Source of the DNA: a bacterium
GTDB taxonomy: Bacteria; Patescibacteriota; Minisyncoccia; 2-02-FULL-40-12; IGHO2-01-FULL-4-A
DNA length: 37,490 nt
NCBI GenBank assembly: GCA_030698885.1
Contig: JAUYLN010000030.1
Span: 1-37,490 of the forward strand
Direction: 5' to 3'
Shown here: in pieces, positions 1-6,236 of the stretch
Layout of the letters: each line of letters begins with the position of its first letter
How positions within the stretch are numbered: position 1 is the first letter of the stretch
The notes under the pieces: generated by a model
The model's input: the letters and a program-made list of their open reading frames with translations, nothing else
Databases searched by the model: none
Told to the model about the DNA's origin: nothing
Translations under genes and position numbers: made by a program

Positions 1-9
1 CCGCCAAAT

Positions 10-36
10 AAAAAACCAAGCCAAGCTTGGTTTTTT
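10..36 (-). terminator. Rho-independent terminator of the dehydrogenase gene
   Basis: A six-pair stem (CCAAGC with GCTTGG, loop CAA) is flanked by an A-run on the left and a T-run on the right, so it works in either direction. On the minus strand it lies directly behind the stop codon at 39-41. Confidence 0.85.
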
Positions 37-38
37 TG

Positions 39-1199
39 TTAGAAATCAGTTACTCCTATTCTTAGTCCCATTTTTTTAAGTTCTTGCATTACGTATTTGT
101 AGTCCAGTACTTCTTCCTGAACGTAGACTCCGGATGCAAGCTTTTTTTCTGCCAATAGTTTGGCGACAACGGCTACGGGTGCGGATGTTGCCTGTTGCAT
201 TGCAGTGAGGCCAGTCTCTTTATTATGCAAGATTTTCATGCTGACTTCTTTGAGTAATTTGCCATTTTTTTCAAATTTTATTTTCATTATTAAAAAGTCT
301 TCTTCTACCCACTGCAAATTATTATTCAAAAGATGGTTCATTAATTTTAGAGGAGAAACACTTGTGTTGTCTATTTCTATCGGCTCTTCATTGAAAAGTC
401 CAAGTTCAGATATTGCCCGGATAATTGTATAGTGGTTGGGCCAGCGAATTGTTTTGGCCGAAGCGTTGACGACGCCTATTTTCCGGAGAGATTCAGCAAC
501 AAGGCCGAAAGATGTTTGAGCAAAGAATGCAGTAAGTTTTCCTGGGCCATTTTCGGTTAGTAATAAAAATTCTTCCAGTTCGCTGGGTACCTCTTTTTTG
601 ATAAGCTGTCCTTTTTCCAGGACGGTGACTTTGCTGGAATATTCGTATGCTACACCATCAAAAGCTTTTTGGTACTGCAGGGTGTTAACTTGTGGGTTTA
701 TGGGGTTTCCACCGACGTACACCCTAACCGTGTCTGGTTTAAGCTCTCTGGCTACGCCGAGAGCTATATTGTAGGCCAGTCCCGGTTCAATACCGCAGTT
801 GAGTATTGCACTTAAGCCCCAGGCCTTTGCTCTTGAGTCAAATTCAGATTTTTGTTGCCTGACAATATCTTCGTGGAATCCATAGTCACAGTAATTTATA
901 TTTGCTTCCATAGCAATTTTTGTCATCGCTAAATTGAATCTGGACGGAAGAGCACTTATTAAAACATTAAATTTTTTAAGTTCAGTTGAGTTTTTAAGCA
1001 AGTTCTCGGATAAGGCTAGGAGGCCGACATTTTCTTTGTCGGAGAGAAGGTCATTTAGTTTAAAAATAGCGTTCGCTGTTTTACTGCCATCTTTATCAAT
1101 AAAGCCTATTTCCGTATCTTCAGTTCCGGAGAATTTGCCAAGAAAATATCCAAGTGCAATCCCCTGCTGGCCGGCGCCGACTATTAAATAGCTGGACAT
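39..1199 (-). CDS. Saccharopine dehydrogenase-like NAD(P)-dependent oxidoreductase
   Basis: A 386-aa cytoplasmic oxidoreductase of the saccharopine dehydrogenase-like superfamily. The N terminus opens as a Rossmann fold: GAGQQG at residues 8-13 binds the dinucleotide, and IGFIDKD (31-37) supplies the acidic end of the second strand. NCGIEPGLAYN at 134-144 matches the Gly-x-x-Pro-Gly segment that opens the catalytic domain in this family. The substrate cannot be read from the sequence; members act on saccharopine, carboxynorspermidine and other amino acids. The ATG has AGGAG five bases upstream on the minus strand. The gene stands alone, divergent from the 1287 gene, and ends in a hairpin terminator. 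Family assignment is firm; function is open. Confidence 0.85.
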   Translation of the reverse strand: MSSYLIVGAGQQGIALGYFLGKFSGTEDTEIGFIDKDGSKTANAIFKLNDLLSDKENVGLLALSENLLKNSTELKKFNVLISALPSRFNLAMTKIAMEANINYCDYGFHEDIVRQQKSEFDSRAKAWGLSAILNCGIEPGLAYNIALGVARELKPDTVRVYVGGNPINPQVNTLQYQKAFDGVAYEYSSKVTVLEKGQLIKKEVPSELEEFLLLTENGPGKLTAFFAQTSFGLVAESLRKIGVVNASAKTIRWPNHYTIIRAISELGLFNEEPIEIDNTSVSPLKLMNHLLNNNLQWVEEDFLIMKIKFEKNGKLLKEVSMKILHNKETGLTAMQQATSAPVAVVAKLLAEKKLASGVYVQEEVLDYKYVMQELKKMGLRIGVTDF

Positions 1200-1286
1200 A
1201 GAGTCTCCTAATTTTTAAGTTAGCTAGGAAAAGCTTACTACCTTTGCATTTTTAATTCAATGCCAAAGTGTTAAAATAAAAATAAT

Positions 1287-1904
1287 ATGCAGAATACGAT
1301 TAACTTAAGAAACAAGCCTTCCAAGAACAAGGAGCAAGGCCGGCCGATTATTCCACCTAAGCTTCCCGTTCCGGACAGAGAAGAAAAAAAACAGGTAGAA
1401 GCGCCCAAACCGCCTGCTCCCCCAAAAAATACAGGCAGGGCGCTTTTGGATGATATATCTTGGTCAGGACCGATGCACTCACATGAACCGGATATGAAAT
1501 TCGTAATAGGCTCAAGCTTGGTCATGGGTGCTATTGCTGTTTTGTTTCTTTTATTCCAGAGAAGCGTAGTAACAACGATATTTTTTGCTTTGCTTGGGCT
1601 TATGCTTTTTGCTCAATCAAGGAAAAGGCCGGAAGAAGGCCGATTTGAGGTAAGCTTGGCCGGTATTAAAGTTAATAATGAGTTCCATCTTATGAAGGAC
1701 GTAAAGTCGTTTTGGCTTGAATATCAGCCGAATGGTATTAAGGAATTAAGCCTTCAGCTTAAAAAATGGTACTCACCATATCTGAAAATTCCTATTGGCG
1801 AGCAGAATCCTTTACACATCAGAACATTATTGGTACAGTTTATTCCCGAAGAAGAGCATGAGGATACGGTTATAGAGATAGTGCAGCGCAAATTGGGACT
1901 TTAG
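1287..1904 (+). CDS. Two-TM hypothetical protein with proline-rich N terminus
   Basis: A 205-aa protein I do not recognise. Residues 1-60 are charged and proline-rich, likely disordered. Two hydrophobic segments follow at about 72-90 and 94-110, joined by a very short turn, so both ends should be on the same side of the membrane. The last 95 residues have alternating polar and hydrophobic positions and may form a small beta-rich, PH-like domain (inference). There is no SD; a -10-like TAAAAT lies nine bases before the ATG, so the message may be nearly leaderless. It is followed by a heptad array and tRNA-Arg. Confidence 0.75.
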   Translation: MQNTINLRNKPSKNKEQGRPIIPPKLPVPDREEKKQVEAPKPPAPPKNTGRALLDDISWSGPMHSHEPDMKFVIGSSLVMGAIAVLFLLFQRSVVTTIFFALLGLMLFAQSRKRPEEGRFEVSLAGIKVNNEFHLMKDVKSFWLEYQPNGIKELSLQLKKWYSPYLKIPIGEQNPLHIRTLLVQFIPEEEHEDTVIEIVQRKLGL

Positions 1905-1920
1905 CCCCAATTTGCAGGGT

Positions 1921-1952
1921 TAAGTATAAAGTATTAAGTAGTAAGCATAAAA
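1921..1952 (+). repeat. Heptanucleotide array before tRNA-Arg
   Basis: Four units of period 7 (TAAGTAT, AAAGTAT, TAAGTAG, TAAGCAT) in the spacer between the 1287 gene and tRNA-Arg. The same unit type recurs at 8638, 18414 and 32292. Confidence 0.8.
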
Positions 1953-1959
1953 CAAGAGA

Positions 1960-2031
1960 GCTCCCATAGTTCAATGGATAGAACGTGGCCTTGCGGAGGC
2001 TAAAATCGAGGTTCGAATCCTCGTGGGAGCA
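1960..2031 (+). tRNA. tRNA-Arg (anticodon GCG)
   Basis: A complete 72-nt cloverleaf: acceptor GCTCCCA/TGGGAGC, D stem GTTC/GAAC, anticodon stem TGGCC/GGCTA with loop TTGCGGA, and T stem CGAGG/CCTCG with loop TTCGAAT. The anticodon GCG reads CGC and, by wobble, CGU. The discriminator is A and the DNA continues ACA, so the CCA end is not encoded. Its synthetase gene, argS, starts at the far end of the window. Confidence 0.95.
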
Positions 2032-2049
2032 CAAATTAATATATAACCT

Positions 2050-2358
2050 ATGGAAAAAGAACCAAAACCAGAATTGCCATATGAAGAAAACGACGAGAGT
2101 TTCGGTAAGTGGTTTCGTGAAAAGGCAAAAGATAAATGGGAAAAATATTTGAATGAAAATGAAGCAGGCATTTCTATTGAGGAGAGAGACGCCATGAGAG
2201 ATTTCTTAATTAAACACGGTACAGAGGAAGAAATAAAAACTAAGCTGGACTCCTTAATTGAATATAATTTTCTGGCATATGAAGCATTATTGGAGGAGCT
2301 TAAGATCAAACGGCCTGATTTTAAATTACCCAAATTTGAGGACGAGGATTTATTTTAA
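2050..2358 (+). CDS. Small acidic conserved-looking hypothetical protein
   Basis: A 102-aa soluble protein, strongly charged (Glu, Lys, Asp rich), probably mostly helical, with no signal peptide, membrane segment or cysteine pair. No family is recognised. It starts 19 bases after tRNA-Arg without an SD and ends just before a strong hairpin terminator, which supports a real transcription unit made of tRNA-Arg plus this gene. It may be a nucleic-acid- or ribosome-associated factor, but nothing in the sequence proves this. Confidence 0.7.
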   Translation: MEKEPKPELPYEENDESFGKWFREKAKDKWEKYLNENEAGISIEERDAMRDFLIKHGTEEEIKTKLDSLIEYNFLAYEALLEELKIKRPDFKLPKFEDEDLF

Positions 2359-2374
2359 TCTTATGCAAGCAATT

Positions 2375-2409
2375 AACAAAACAACGGCTAAAGCCGTTGT
2401 TTTGTTTTT
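2375..2409 (+). terminator. Terminator after the 2050 gene
   Basis: A 14-pair stem with loop TAAA (core CAACGGC/GCCGTTG) followed by a T-rich tail. It separates the tRNA-Arg unit from recG. Confidence 0.85.
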
Positions 2410-2431
2410 GTGTCAGTGCTATTAATTATTT

Positions 2432-4723
2432 ATGTTAAACATGGATTTGCCGATAGAAAAGTTATATTCTGTCGGTCCCAAATATCAAAAACGTCTGCAT
2501 AGTCTTGGCATAAAAACTGTCAAAGATTTGTTGTACCATTTTCCGCACAGGTACGATGATTACAGCAAATTAATGCCGATAGAAGGTATAAGCGAGGCCG
2601 GAACTATTGTAACTATCGTCGGAGAGGTTGCCGATATCAGCGTGGTAAGAACCTGGAAAAGAAGAATGACCATAGTTAACGCAAGCATACAGGATGAATC
2701 GGGCTTAATGAGGGTCGTTTGGTTCAATCAGCCATATATTGCCGACACTCTAAAAGCCGGAACGGCCGTAAGTTTATCCGGTAAAGTTTCTCTTGATAAA
2801 AAAGGACTCTATCTATCATCGCCATCGTATGAACGCTTATCGCTTAGTGACTATGGGCTATTGCAAGATAATTCAAAGAATAAGCCATCGCCTATGGTCG
2901 ATAGTCAATTGTCGGGGAGGACCCATACGGGCAGGCTGGTTCCTGTTTATCCTGAAACTGAAGGTATCAGCTCAAAATATATTCGTTTTTTACTCAAGCC
3001 TTTTATTAAACAGTTAGGCGGGCTGAGGGATGGTTTACCTGAAGAAATTAGAAAAAAATATGACCTCCCGGATGTTAATGGGGCCCTGGCTTCTATCCAT
3101 TTTCCTGAGAAAATTGAAGAAGCCGAGCTTGCCAGAAAAAGATTTGCCGTTGAAGAGCTTCTTCTGTTTCAATTAAGGGCTCTTTTGGATAGGCGGAAAA
3201 TTGAGCTGACAAAGGCTCCGCAAATAAACTTTGATGAAAAACTTATTGCAGGCCTTGTTAAATCACTGCCTTTTGAGCTCACCAAAGATCAAAAGATTTC
3301 AGCTTATGAAATACTGAAGGACTTAGAAAGACCGCACCCCATGAACCGGTTATTAAATGGCGATGTTGGTTCCGGTAAAACGGTGGTGGCCCTAGTTGCC
3401 GCTTATCAGGCCGTACAAAATGGATATCAGGCGGTTTTTATGGCGCCGACAGAGATACTGGCCAATCAGCATTTTAATACTATTAAAATGCTGATTGGCC
3501 GCTTACAGCTTATCGCTTACAGCTTACAGCCAAGAATCTGTTTGCTGACAGGCTCGGAGGCGAAGCAGTGGCCGGTGGACATAACGGAAGAGGAAAAAAT
3601 ATCTAAGAAATTATTGAAAGATAAAATTGCTAAGGGAGAAATAAATATTATTATCGGCACCCATGCCGTAATTCAAAAAGACATGCAGTTTAATAATCTA
3701 GGGCTGGTGATACTGGACGAACAGCATAGATTCGGAGTTCAGCAACGTGCTGCATTATTGCGCAATCCGAATCTTAAAACCCAAATTCCTAATTCCAAAT
3801 TTCTAATTCCGCATTTATTAAGTATGACCGCCACCCCTATCCCCCGTACTTTAGCGTTAACTATTTATGGCGACTTGGAAGTATCGCTCCTTAAAGAAAA
3901 ACCAAAAGGCAGACAGGAAATAATTACCAGGGTCGTGGCGCATACTAAAAGGCAGGATACTTATGAATTCATAAGAAAACAGATTAAGTCTGGCAGGCAG
4001 GTATTTGTAGTTTGTCCTCGAATAGAACTGTCAAAAGCAGGCCCCGAAAAGCTTCGCAACGGGGCAGGCAATAGACAACTGACTATAGACAATAGTCAGT
4101 CCGCAAAGCCAATTTCACAGGCGAAGCTGGTATGGGCGGATGTAAAAGCTGTTGAAGATGAATATGAGAAGCTATCAAAAAAGATATTTCCGGAGCTAAG
4201 GGTTGCAATGTTGCATGGCAGGATGAAGCCGAAAGAAAAAGAGCAGATAATGTCCAAATTTAAGGATAGGGAGCACGATATTATTGTTTCCACATCTGTT
4301 ATTGAAGTTGGCGTTGATGTGCCTAACGCCACAATAATGATGATTGAGTCGGCTGAAAGGTTCGGTCTGGCCCAGCTACATCAGTTTCGGGGCCGTGTAG
4401 GGCGGGGCGAGCATCAGTCGTACTGTCTGCTTTTTACTACCGATGACGGAAATGCCGGGCGGCGCCTAAAAGCGCTTGAAAAAACAAATAACGGTTTTGA
4501 ACTTGCTGAAATGGACTTAAAGCTTCGCGGGCCGGGAGAATTTACCGGCGTTAAGCAGTCGGGGTTGCCGGACTTAGCCATGGCTTCGCTGGCTGATGTT
4601 GAACTTATAAAACAGACCAGGGCCGAAGCAAAATTATTGCTAAAAGAGGACCCGGCACTTAAAAAATATCCAGGATTGGTTGAAAGACTTAAGAAAATGC
4701 AAAGAATGGTTCACTTTGAATAA
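2432..4723 (+). CDS. recG: ATP-dependent DNA helicase RecG
   Basis: RecG drives fork reversal and branch migration of Holliday junctions. At 763 aa it is longer than the usual 680-700. In order: N-terminal wedge/OB domain; Walker A GDVGSGKT near residue 310; MAPTEILANQH (motif Ia); DEQH near 428; TATPIPRT near 466; HGRMKPKEKEQ; and QFRGRVGRG near 650 (motif VI). All helicase motifs are intact, so it should be active. The extra length is in loops: three heptad-repeat segments (3501-3530, 3781-3815, 4069-4100), a perfect 41-base inverted repeat (3460-3500) and a palindrome at 4041-4065. No SD precedes the ATG. A second ATG three codons in (MLNMDLP) is an alternative start. Confidence 0.97.
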   Translation: MLNMDLPIEKLYSVGPKYQKRLHSLGIKTVKDLLYHFPHRYDDYSKLMPIEGISEAGTIVTIVGEVADISVVRTWKRRMTIVNASIQDESGLMRVVWFNQPYIADTLKAGTAVSLSGKVSLDKKGLYLSSPSYERLSLSDYGLLQDNSKNKPSPMVDSQLSGRTHTGRLVPVYPETEGISSKYIRFLLKPFIKQLGGLRDGLPEEIRKKYDLPDVNGALASIHFPEKIEEAELARKRFAVEELLLFQLRALLDRRKIELTKAPQINFDEKLIAGLVKSLPFELTKDQKISAYEILKDLERPHPMNRLLNGDVGSGKTVVALVAAYQAVQNGYQAVFMAPTEILANQHFNTIKMLIGRLQLIAYSLQPRICLLTGSEAKQWPVDITEEEKISKKLLKDKIAKGEINIIIGTHAVIQKDMQFNNLGLVILDEQHRFGVQQRAALLRNPNLKTQIPNSKFLIPHLLSMTATPIPRTLALTIYGDLEVSLLKEKPKGRQEIITRVVAHTKRQDTYEFIRKQIKSGRQVFVVCPRIELSKAGPEKLRNGAGNRQLTIDNSQSAKPISQAKLVWADVKAVEDEYEKLSKKIFPELRVAMLHGRMKPKEKEQIMSKFKDREHDIIVSTSVIEVGVDVPNATIMMIESAERFGLAQLHQFRGRVGRGEHQSYCLLFTTDDGNAGRRLKALEKTNNGFELAEMDLKLRGPGEFTGVKQSGLPDLAMASLADVELIKQTRAEAKLLLKEDPALKKYPGLVERLKKMQRMVHFE
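3460..3500. repeat. Perfect 41-base inverted repeat inside recG
   Basis: Left arm 3460-3479 (begins GGCCAATCAG) and right arm 3481-3500 (ends CTGATTGGCC) are exact reverse complements around one C at 3480. The left arm encodes the conserved helicase motif Ia end LANQHFN; the right arm encodes IKMLIG and runs straight into a heptad array. Confidence 0.95.
3501..3530 (+). repeat. Heptad array in recG (GCTTACA type)
   Basis: Four period-7 units, GCTTACA three times and GCTTATC once, read in frame as part of LQLIAYSLQP between helicase motifs Ia and Ib. The same unit appears in the intergenic array at 12654-12686. Confidence 0.85.
3781..3815 (+). repeat. Heptad array in recG (CCAAATT/CCTAATT type)
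   Basis: Five period-7 units (CCAAATT, CCTAATT, CCAAATT, TCTAATT, CCGCATT) in frame, just before the TATP motif. The same units occur between tsaE and polA at 24476-24503. Confidence 0.85.
4041..4100 (+). repeat. Palindrome plus heptad array in recG
   Basis: GCCCCG (4041-4046) pairs with CGGGGC (4060-4065). After four bases come period-7 units CAATAGA, CAACTGA, CTATAGA and CAATAGT (4069-4096). Together they encode a roughly 25-residue loop between VCPRIEL and VEDEYEKL that is not typical of RecG. Confidence 0.8.
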
Positions 4724-4757
4724 TTTAGTCCACATGTTTACAAATGAAGAAAGTGTA

Positions 4758-4785
4758 TTGAACTTTAGTGCTGGGGGCGTATTAT
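4758..4785 (+). promoter_or_regulatory. Candidate promoter for the 4822 gene
   Basis: TTGAAC and TATTAT with a 16-base spacer, 36 bases before the ATG. Only a moderate match to a sigma70 promoter. Confidence 0.4.
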
Positions 4786-4821
4786 ATTGTCAGATAGACT
4801 TTAAAATTGTAAGGTTAAAAC

Positions 4822-5253
4822 ATGACACAAGAAAAACCAAAATTTGACGATATGGATGCGGCCTTTAATGAAGTTGCAAATAGCATTACCGCAGAAGATA
4901 AAAAGTCAAAAGATAAAGGCGTGGAAGACGTCTCCGATGCCTCCATAGACAAAGAAATCAAAGAATTGGCTGTCAGCGATAAAGAAAGAGACCAAAAAAG
5001 TATTGATGAGCTTGGGCATGTTCTTAACAGGATATATGGAGTTTTAGGGCAAGGAAAATATTTGCTGGGCAATTTAAAGGAGCCAAGCGGCGAGAATACT
5101 ATTTCCGGTGAGATGCGACTCAAGGATGTATTCGGAGTTCTTGAAGAAAGGCAAAAGGAAATAGCTGAAGAAATAAATCATTTGCAGGAAAGGCTTAAAG
5201 TAGAGGAAGCACAGGAGGGACTAAAAGTAAAAGTAGAGGAAGAGCAAGAATGA
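4822..5253 (+). CDS. Glu/Lys-rich, coiled-coil-type hypothetical protein
   Basis: A 143-aa soluble protein without signal peptide or membrane segment. Residues 1-55 are acidic and polar. LGHVLNRIYGVLGQGKYLL (about 64-82) is the only clearly hydrophobic part and could be a packing helix. The last 45 residues (from VFGVLEERQKEI) have coiled-coil character and end in a repetitive tail, KVEEAQEG then KVKVEEEQ. No family is recognised. It is a single-gene unit with its own promoter-like sequence and a hairpin terminator directly behind, followed by tRNA-Ser. Confidence 0.75.
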   Translation: MTQEKPKFDDMDAAFNEVANSITAEDKKSKDKGVEDVSDASIDKEIKELAVSDKERDQKSIDELGHVLNRIYGVLGQGKYLLGNLKEPSGENTISGEMRLKDVFGVLEERQKEIAEEINHLQERLKVEEAQEGLKVKVEEEQE

Positions 5254-5301
5254 CTCAAGGCAGAGGAAGGTATCGTAAAGAAGGTCAAATAAATTATCTA
5301 T

Positions 5302-5330
5302 AAAGCCGATATTCAAAAATCGGCTTTTTT
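5302..5330 (+). terminator. Terminator after the 4822 gene
   Basis: Stem AAAGCCGAT/ATCGGCTTT with a short A-rich loop, followed by a T-run. The T-run overlaps the -35 box of the next unit. Confidence 0.9.
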
Positions 5331-5357
5331 GTGGTATAAAGTAATAGATTTTATAGG
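5329..5357 (+). promoter_or_regulatory. Promoter of tRNA-Ser
   Basis: TTGTGG and TATAGG separated by 17 bases. The -10 box ends seven bases before the first base of the mature tRNA. Confidence 0.6.
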
Positions 5358-5364
5358 GTAATAT

Positions 5365-5448
5365 GGAAGGGTGGCCGAGTGGTTTAAGGCGCCGGTTTCG
5401 AAAACCGGTGGGAGCAATCCCTCGTGAGTTCGAATCTCACCCCTTCCG
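5365..5448 (+). tRNA. tRNA-Ser (anticodon CGA)
   Basis: A class II tRNA of 84 nt: acceptor GGAAGGG/CCCTTCC, anticodon stem CCGGT/ACCGG with loop TTCGAAA, a long variable arm (TGGGAGCAATCCCTC) and T stem GTGAG/CTCAC with loop TTCGAAT. Anticodon CGA reads UCG. The discriminator is G and the DNA continues CA. The last 27 bases (with CA) recur in damaged form at 5643-5664. Confidence 0.95.
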
Positions 5449-5452
5449 CATT

Positions 5453-5492
5453 GATAATTTAAACGTATCCGAAGCGGTATGTTTAAATTATC
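5453..5492 (+). other. Long hairpin just behind tRNA-Ser
   Basis: GATAATTTAAAC pairs exactly with GTTTAAATTATC, extended by five more pairs including G-T wobbles, giving about 17 pairs closed by a six-base loop. There is no T-run behind it, so it may be a processing or structural element rather than a terminator. Confidence 0.75.
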
Positions 5493-5502
5493 TATCAGGG
5501 CT

Positions 5503-5633
5503 GAGGTTCGAACTGTTTTGTCCCCGTGGTGGAAATATTAAAACCGACAGAGATTCTATGGACTGGCTAAAGCACAGTCCATAAGAAACTTCTCTGAGAA
5601 AGGTTTTAAAGTCGGGGGGTCGGGGACAAAACA
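5503..5633 (+). ncRNA. Structured RNA candidate E1
   Basis: No credible gene lies between 5449 and 5782; this 131-nt part is densely base-paired. An outer 13-pair helix joins 5514-5526 to 5621-5633 (core GTTTTGTCCCC/GGGGACAAAAC). Inside, TTAAAACC (5538-5545) pairs with GGTTTTAA (5602-5609). The core is CAGAGA/TCTCTG (5548-5553, 5591-5596), an internal loop TTC opposite AGAAACT, the nine-pair stem TATGGACTG/CAGTCCATA and loop GCTAAAGCA. Element E2 at 14606 has the same core with compensatory changes. A GAGGTTCGAA block lies at its 5' edge. No Rfam family is recognised, and the transcribed strand is assumed from tRNA-Ser. Confidence 0.55.
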
Positions 5634-5642
5634 TATGTTTAT

Positions 5643-5664
5643 GTGAGATTCTCACCCCTTCGCA
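5643..5664 (+). repeat. Damaged copy of the tRNA-Ser 3' end
   Basis: GTGAG, ATT, CTCACCCCTT and CGCA repeat the T arm and acceptor end of tRNA-Ser (5424-5450), but most of the T loop and one C are missing. It sits at the other side of E1, like a worn attachment-site duplication. Confidence 0.65.
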
Positions 5665-5677
5665 AGTCCTACGATTA

Positions 5678-5687
5678 GGGGGGGGGG
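5678..5687 (+). repeat. G10 homopolymer
   Basis: Ten consecutive G in an otherwise AT-leaning intergenic stretch, followed by AGG. This could be a slippage tract or an assembly weak point. Confidence 0.9.
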
Positions 5688-5732
5688 AGGCAAGATGGAC
5701 CCCACACGAAATATTTATTATTTGGATAGGCA

Positions 5733-5760
5733 TTGATAATAAGTTATAAATTACTATAAA
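5733..5760 (+). promoter_or_regulatory. Promoter of the 5783 gene
   Basis: TTGATA and TATAAA with a 16-base spacer, 22 bases before the start codon and followed by a strong SD (AGGAGG at 5772-5777). Confidence 0.6.
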
Positions 5761-5782
5761 ATATACCAGCTAGGAGGTGATT

Positions 5783-6151
5783 GTGTCTGATATTTCGTAC
5801 GGGACAAGCAAAGAGTTCGTTAATAATTTCAATCCGTTGCGAGTGCAATTTGGGAAGTTTTTTATAAATTATGAATTTTGGGTCAGGGATTTTATTGAAG
5901 ACAAGCCATTTGAGGAATTGAGTGGTTTCTATCATGAGCTTGAGGCAATGAAAGAAGAAATAGATGTCATGGTAAGACCCCTAAGAGAAATTCAGGGCGC
6001 TGAACAAAATCATCAGAAACAACAAGAGATTAAGGTTGTGATAAATTCTGTGGTATTCCCAGCCCAAGCCTTGATGTATAGTCTCCAGAATCTTTTCAGC
6101 TGTCTTCAAAGAAAAAACCAGAACGACGGCAAAATTAAACCCCCGGTATAG
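5783..6151 (+). CDS. Small hypothetical protein
   Basis: A 122-aa soluble protein with no recognised family. GTG at 5783 is chosen because AGGAGG ends five bases before it; the in-frame GTG at 5777 lies inside the SD. The sequence is rich in aromatic residues near the N terminus (FGKFFINYEFWVRDF), followed by helical, charged segments. One cysteine (SCLQRK) lies near the C terminus. It has its own promoter, SD and overlapping terminator, the signal pattern of the accessory genes in this window. Confidence 0.7.
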   Translation: MSDISYGTSKEFVNNFNPLRVQFGKFFINYEFWVRDFIEDKPFEELSGFYHELEAMKEEIDVMVRPLREIQGAEQNHQKQQEIKVVINSVVFPAQALMYSLQNLFSCLQRKNQNDGKIKPPV

Positions 6152-6159
6152 GGGTTTTT
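6137..6159 (+). terminator. Terminator overlapping the 5783 stop codon
   Basis: AAACCCC pairs with GGGGTTT around a seven-base loop, followed by T5. The stop codon TAG lies inside the loop and right arm. Confidence 0.8.
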
Positions 6160-6160
6160 A

Positions 6161-6193
6161 GTCGGCTAAATCACTGATCTAGCCGACCTTTTT
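6161..6193 (+). terminator. Second terminator, palindromic-repeat type
   Basis: GTCGGCTA pairs with TAGCCGAC and a T5 run follows. The inner CTAAATCA-C-TGATCTAG palindrome is shared with 32331-32347, and both copies continue CCGACC, so this terminator may derive from a dispersed repeat. Confidence 0.75.
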
Positions 6194-6236
6194 GTCCGTA
6201 TCCTACAGCTTGTGGCTCCGACTGAAATATCGGAGC

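Noticed and set aside
5363-5584. Open frame across tRNA-Ser and E1
   Set aside because: It reads through a complete tRNA and paired RNA helices; no SD and no protein-like composition.
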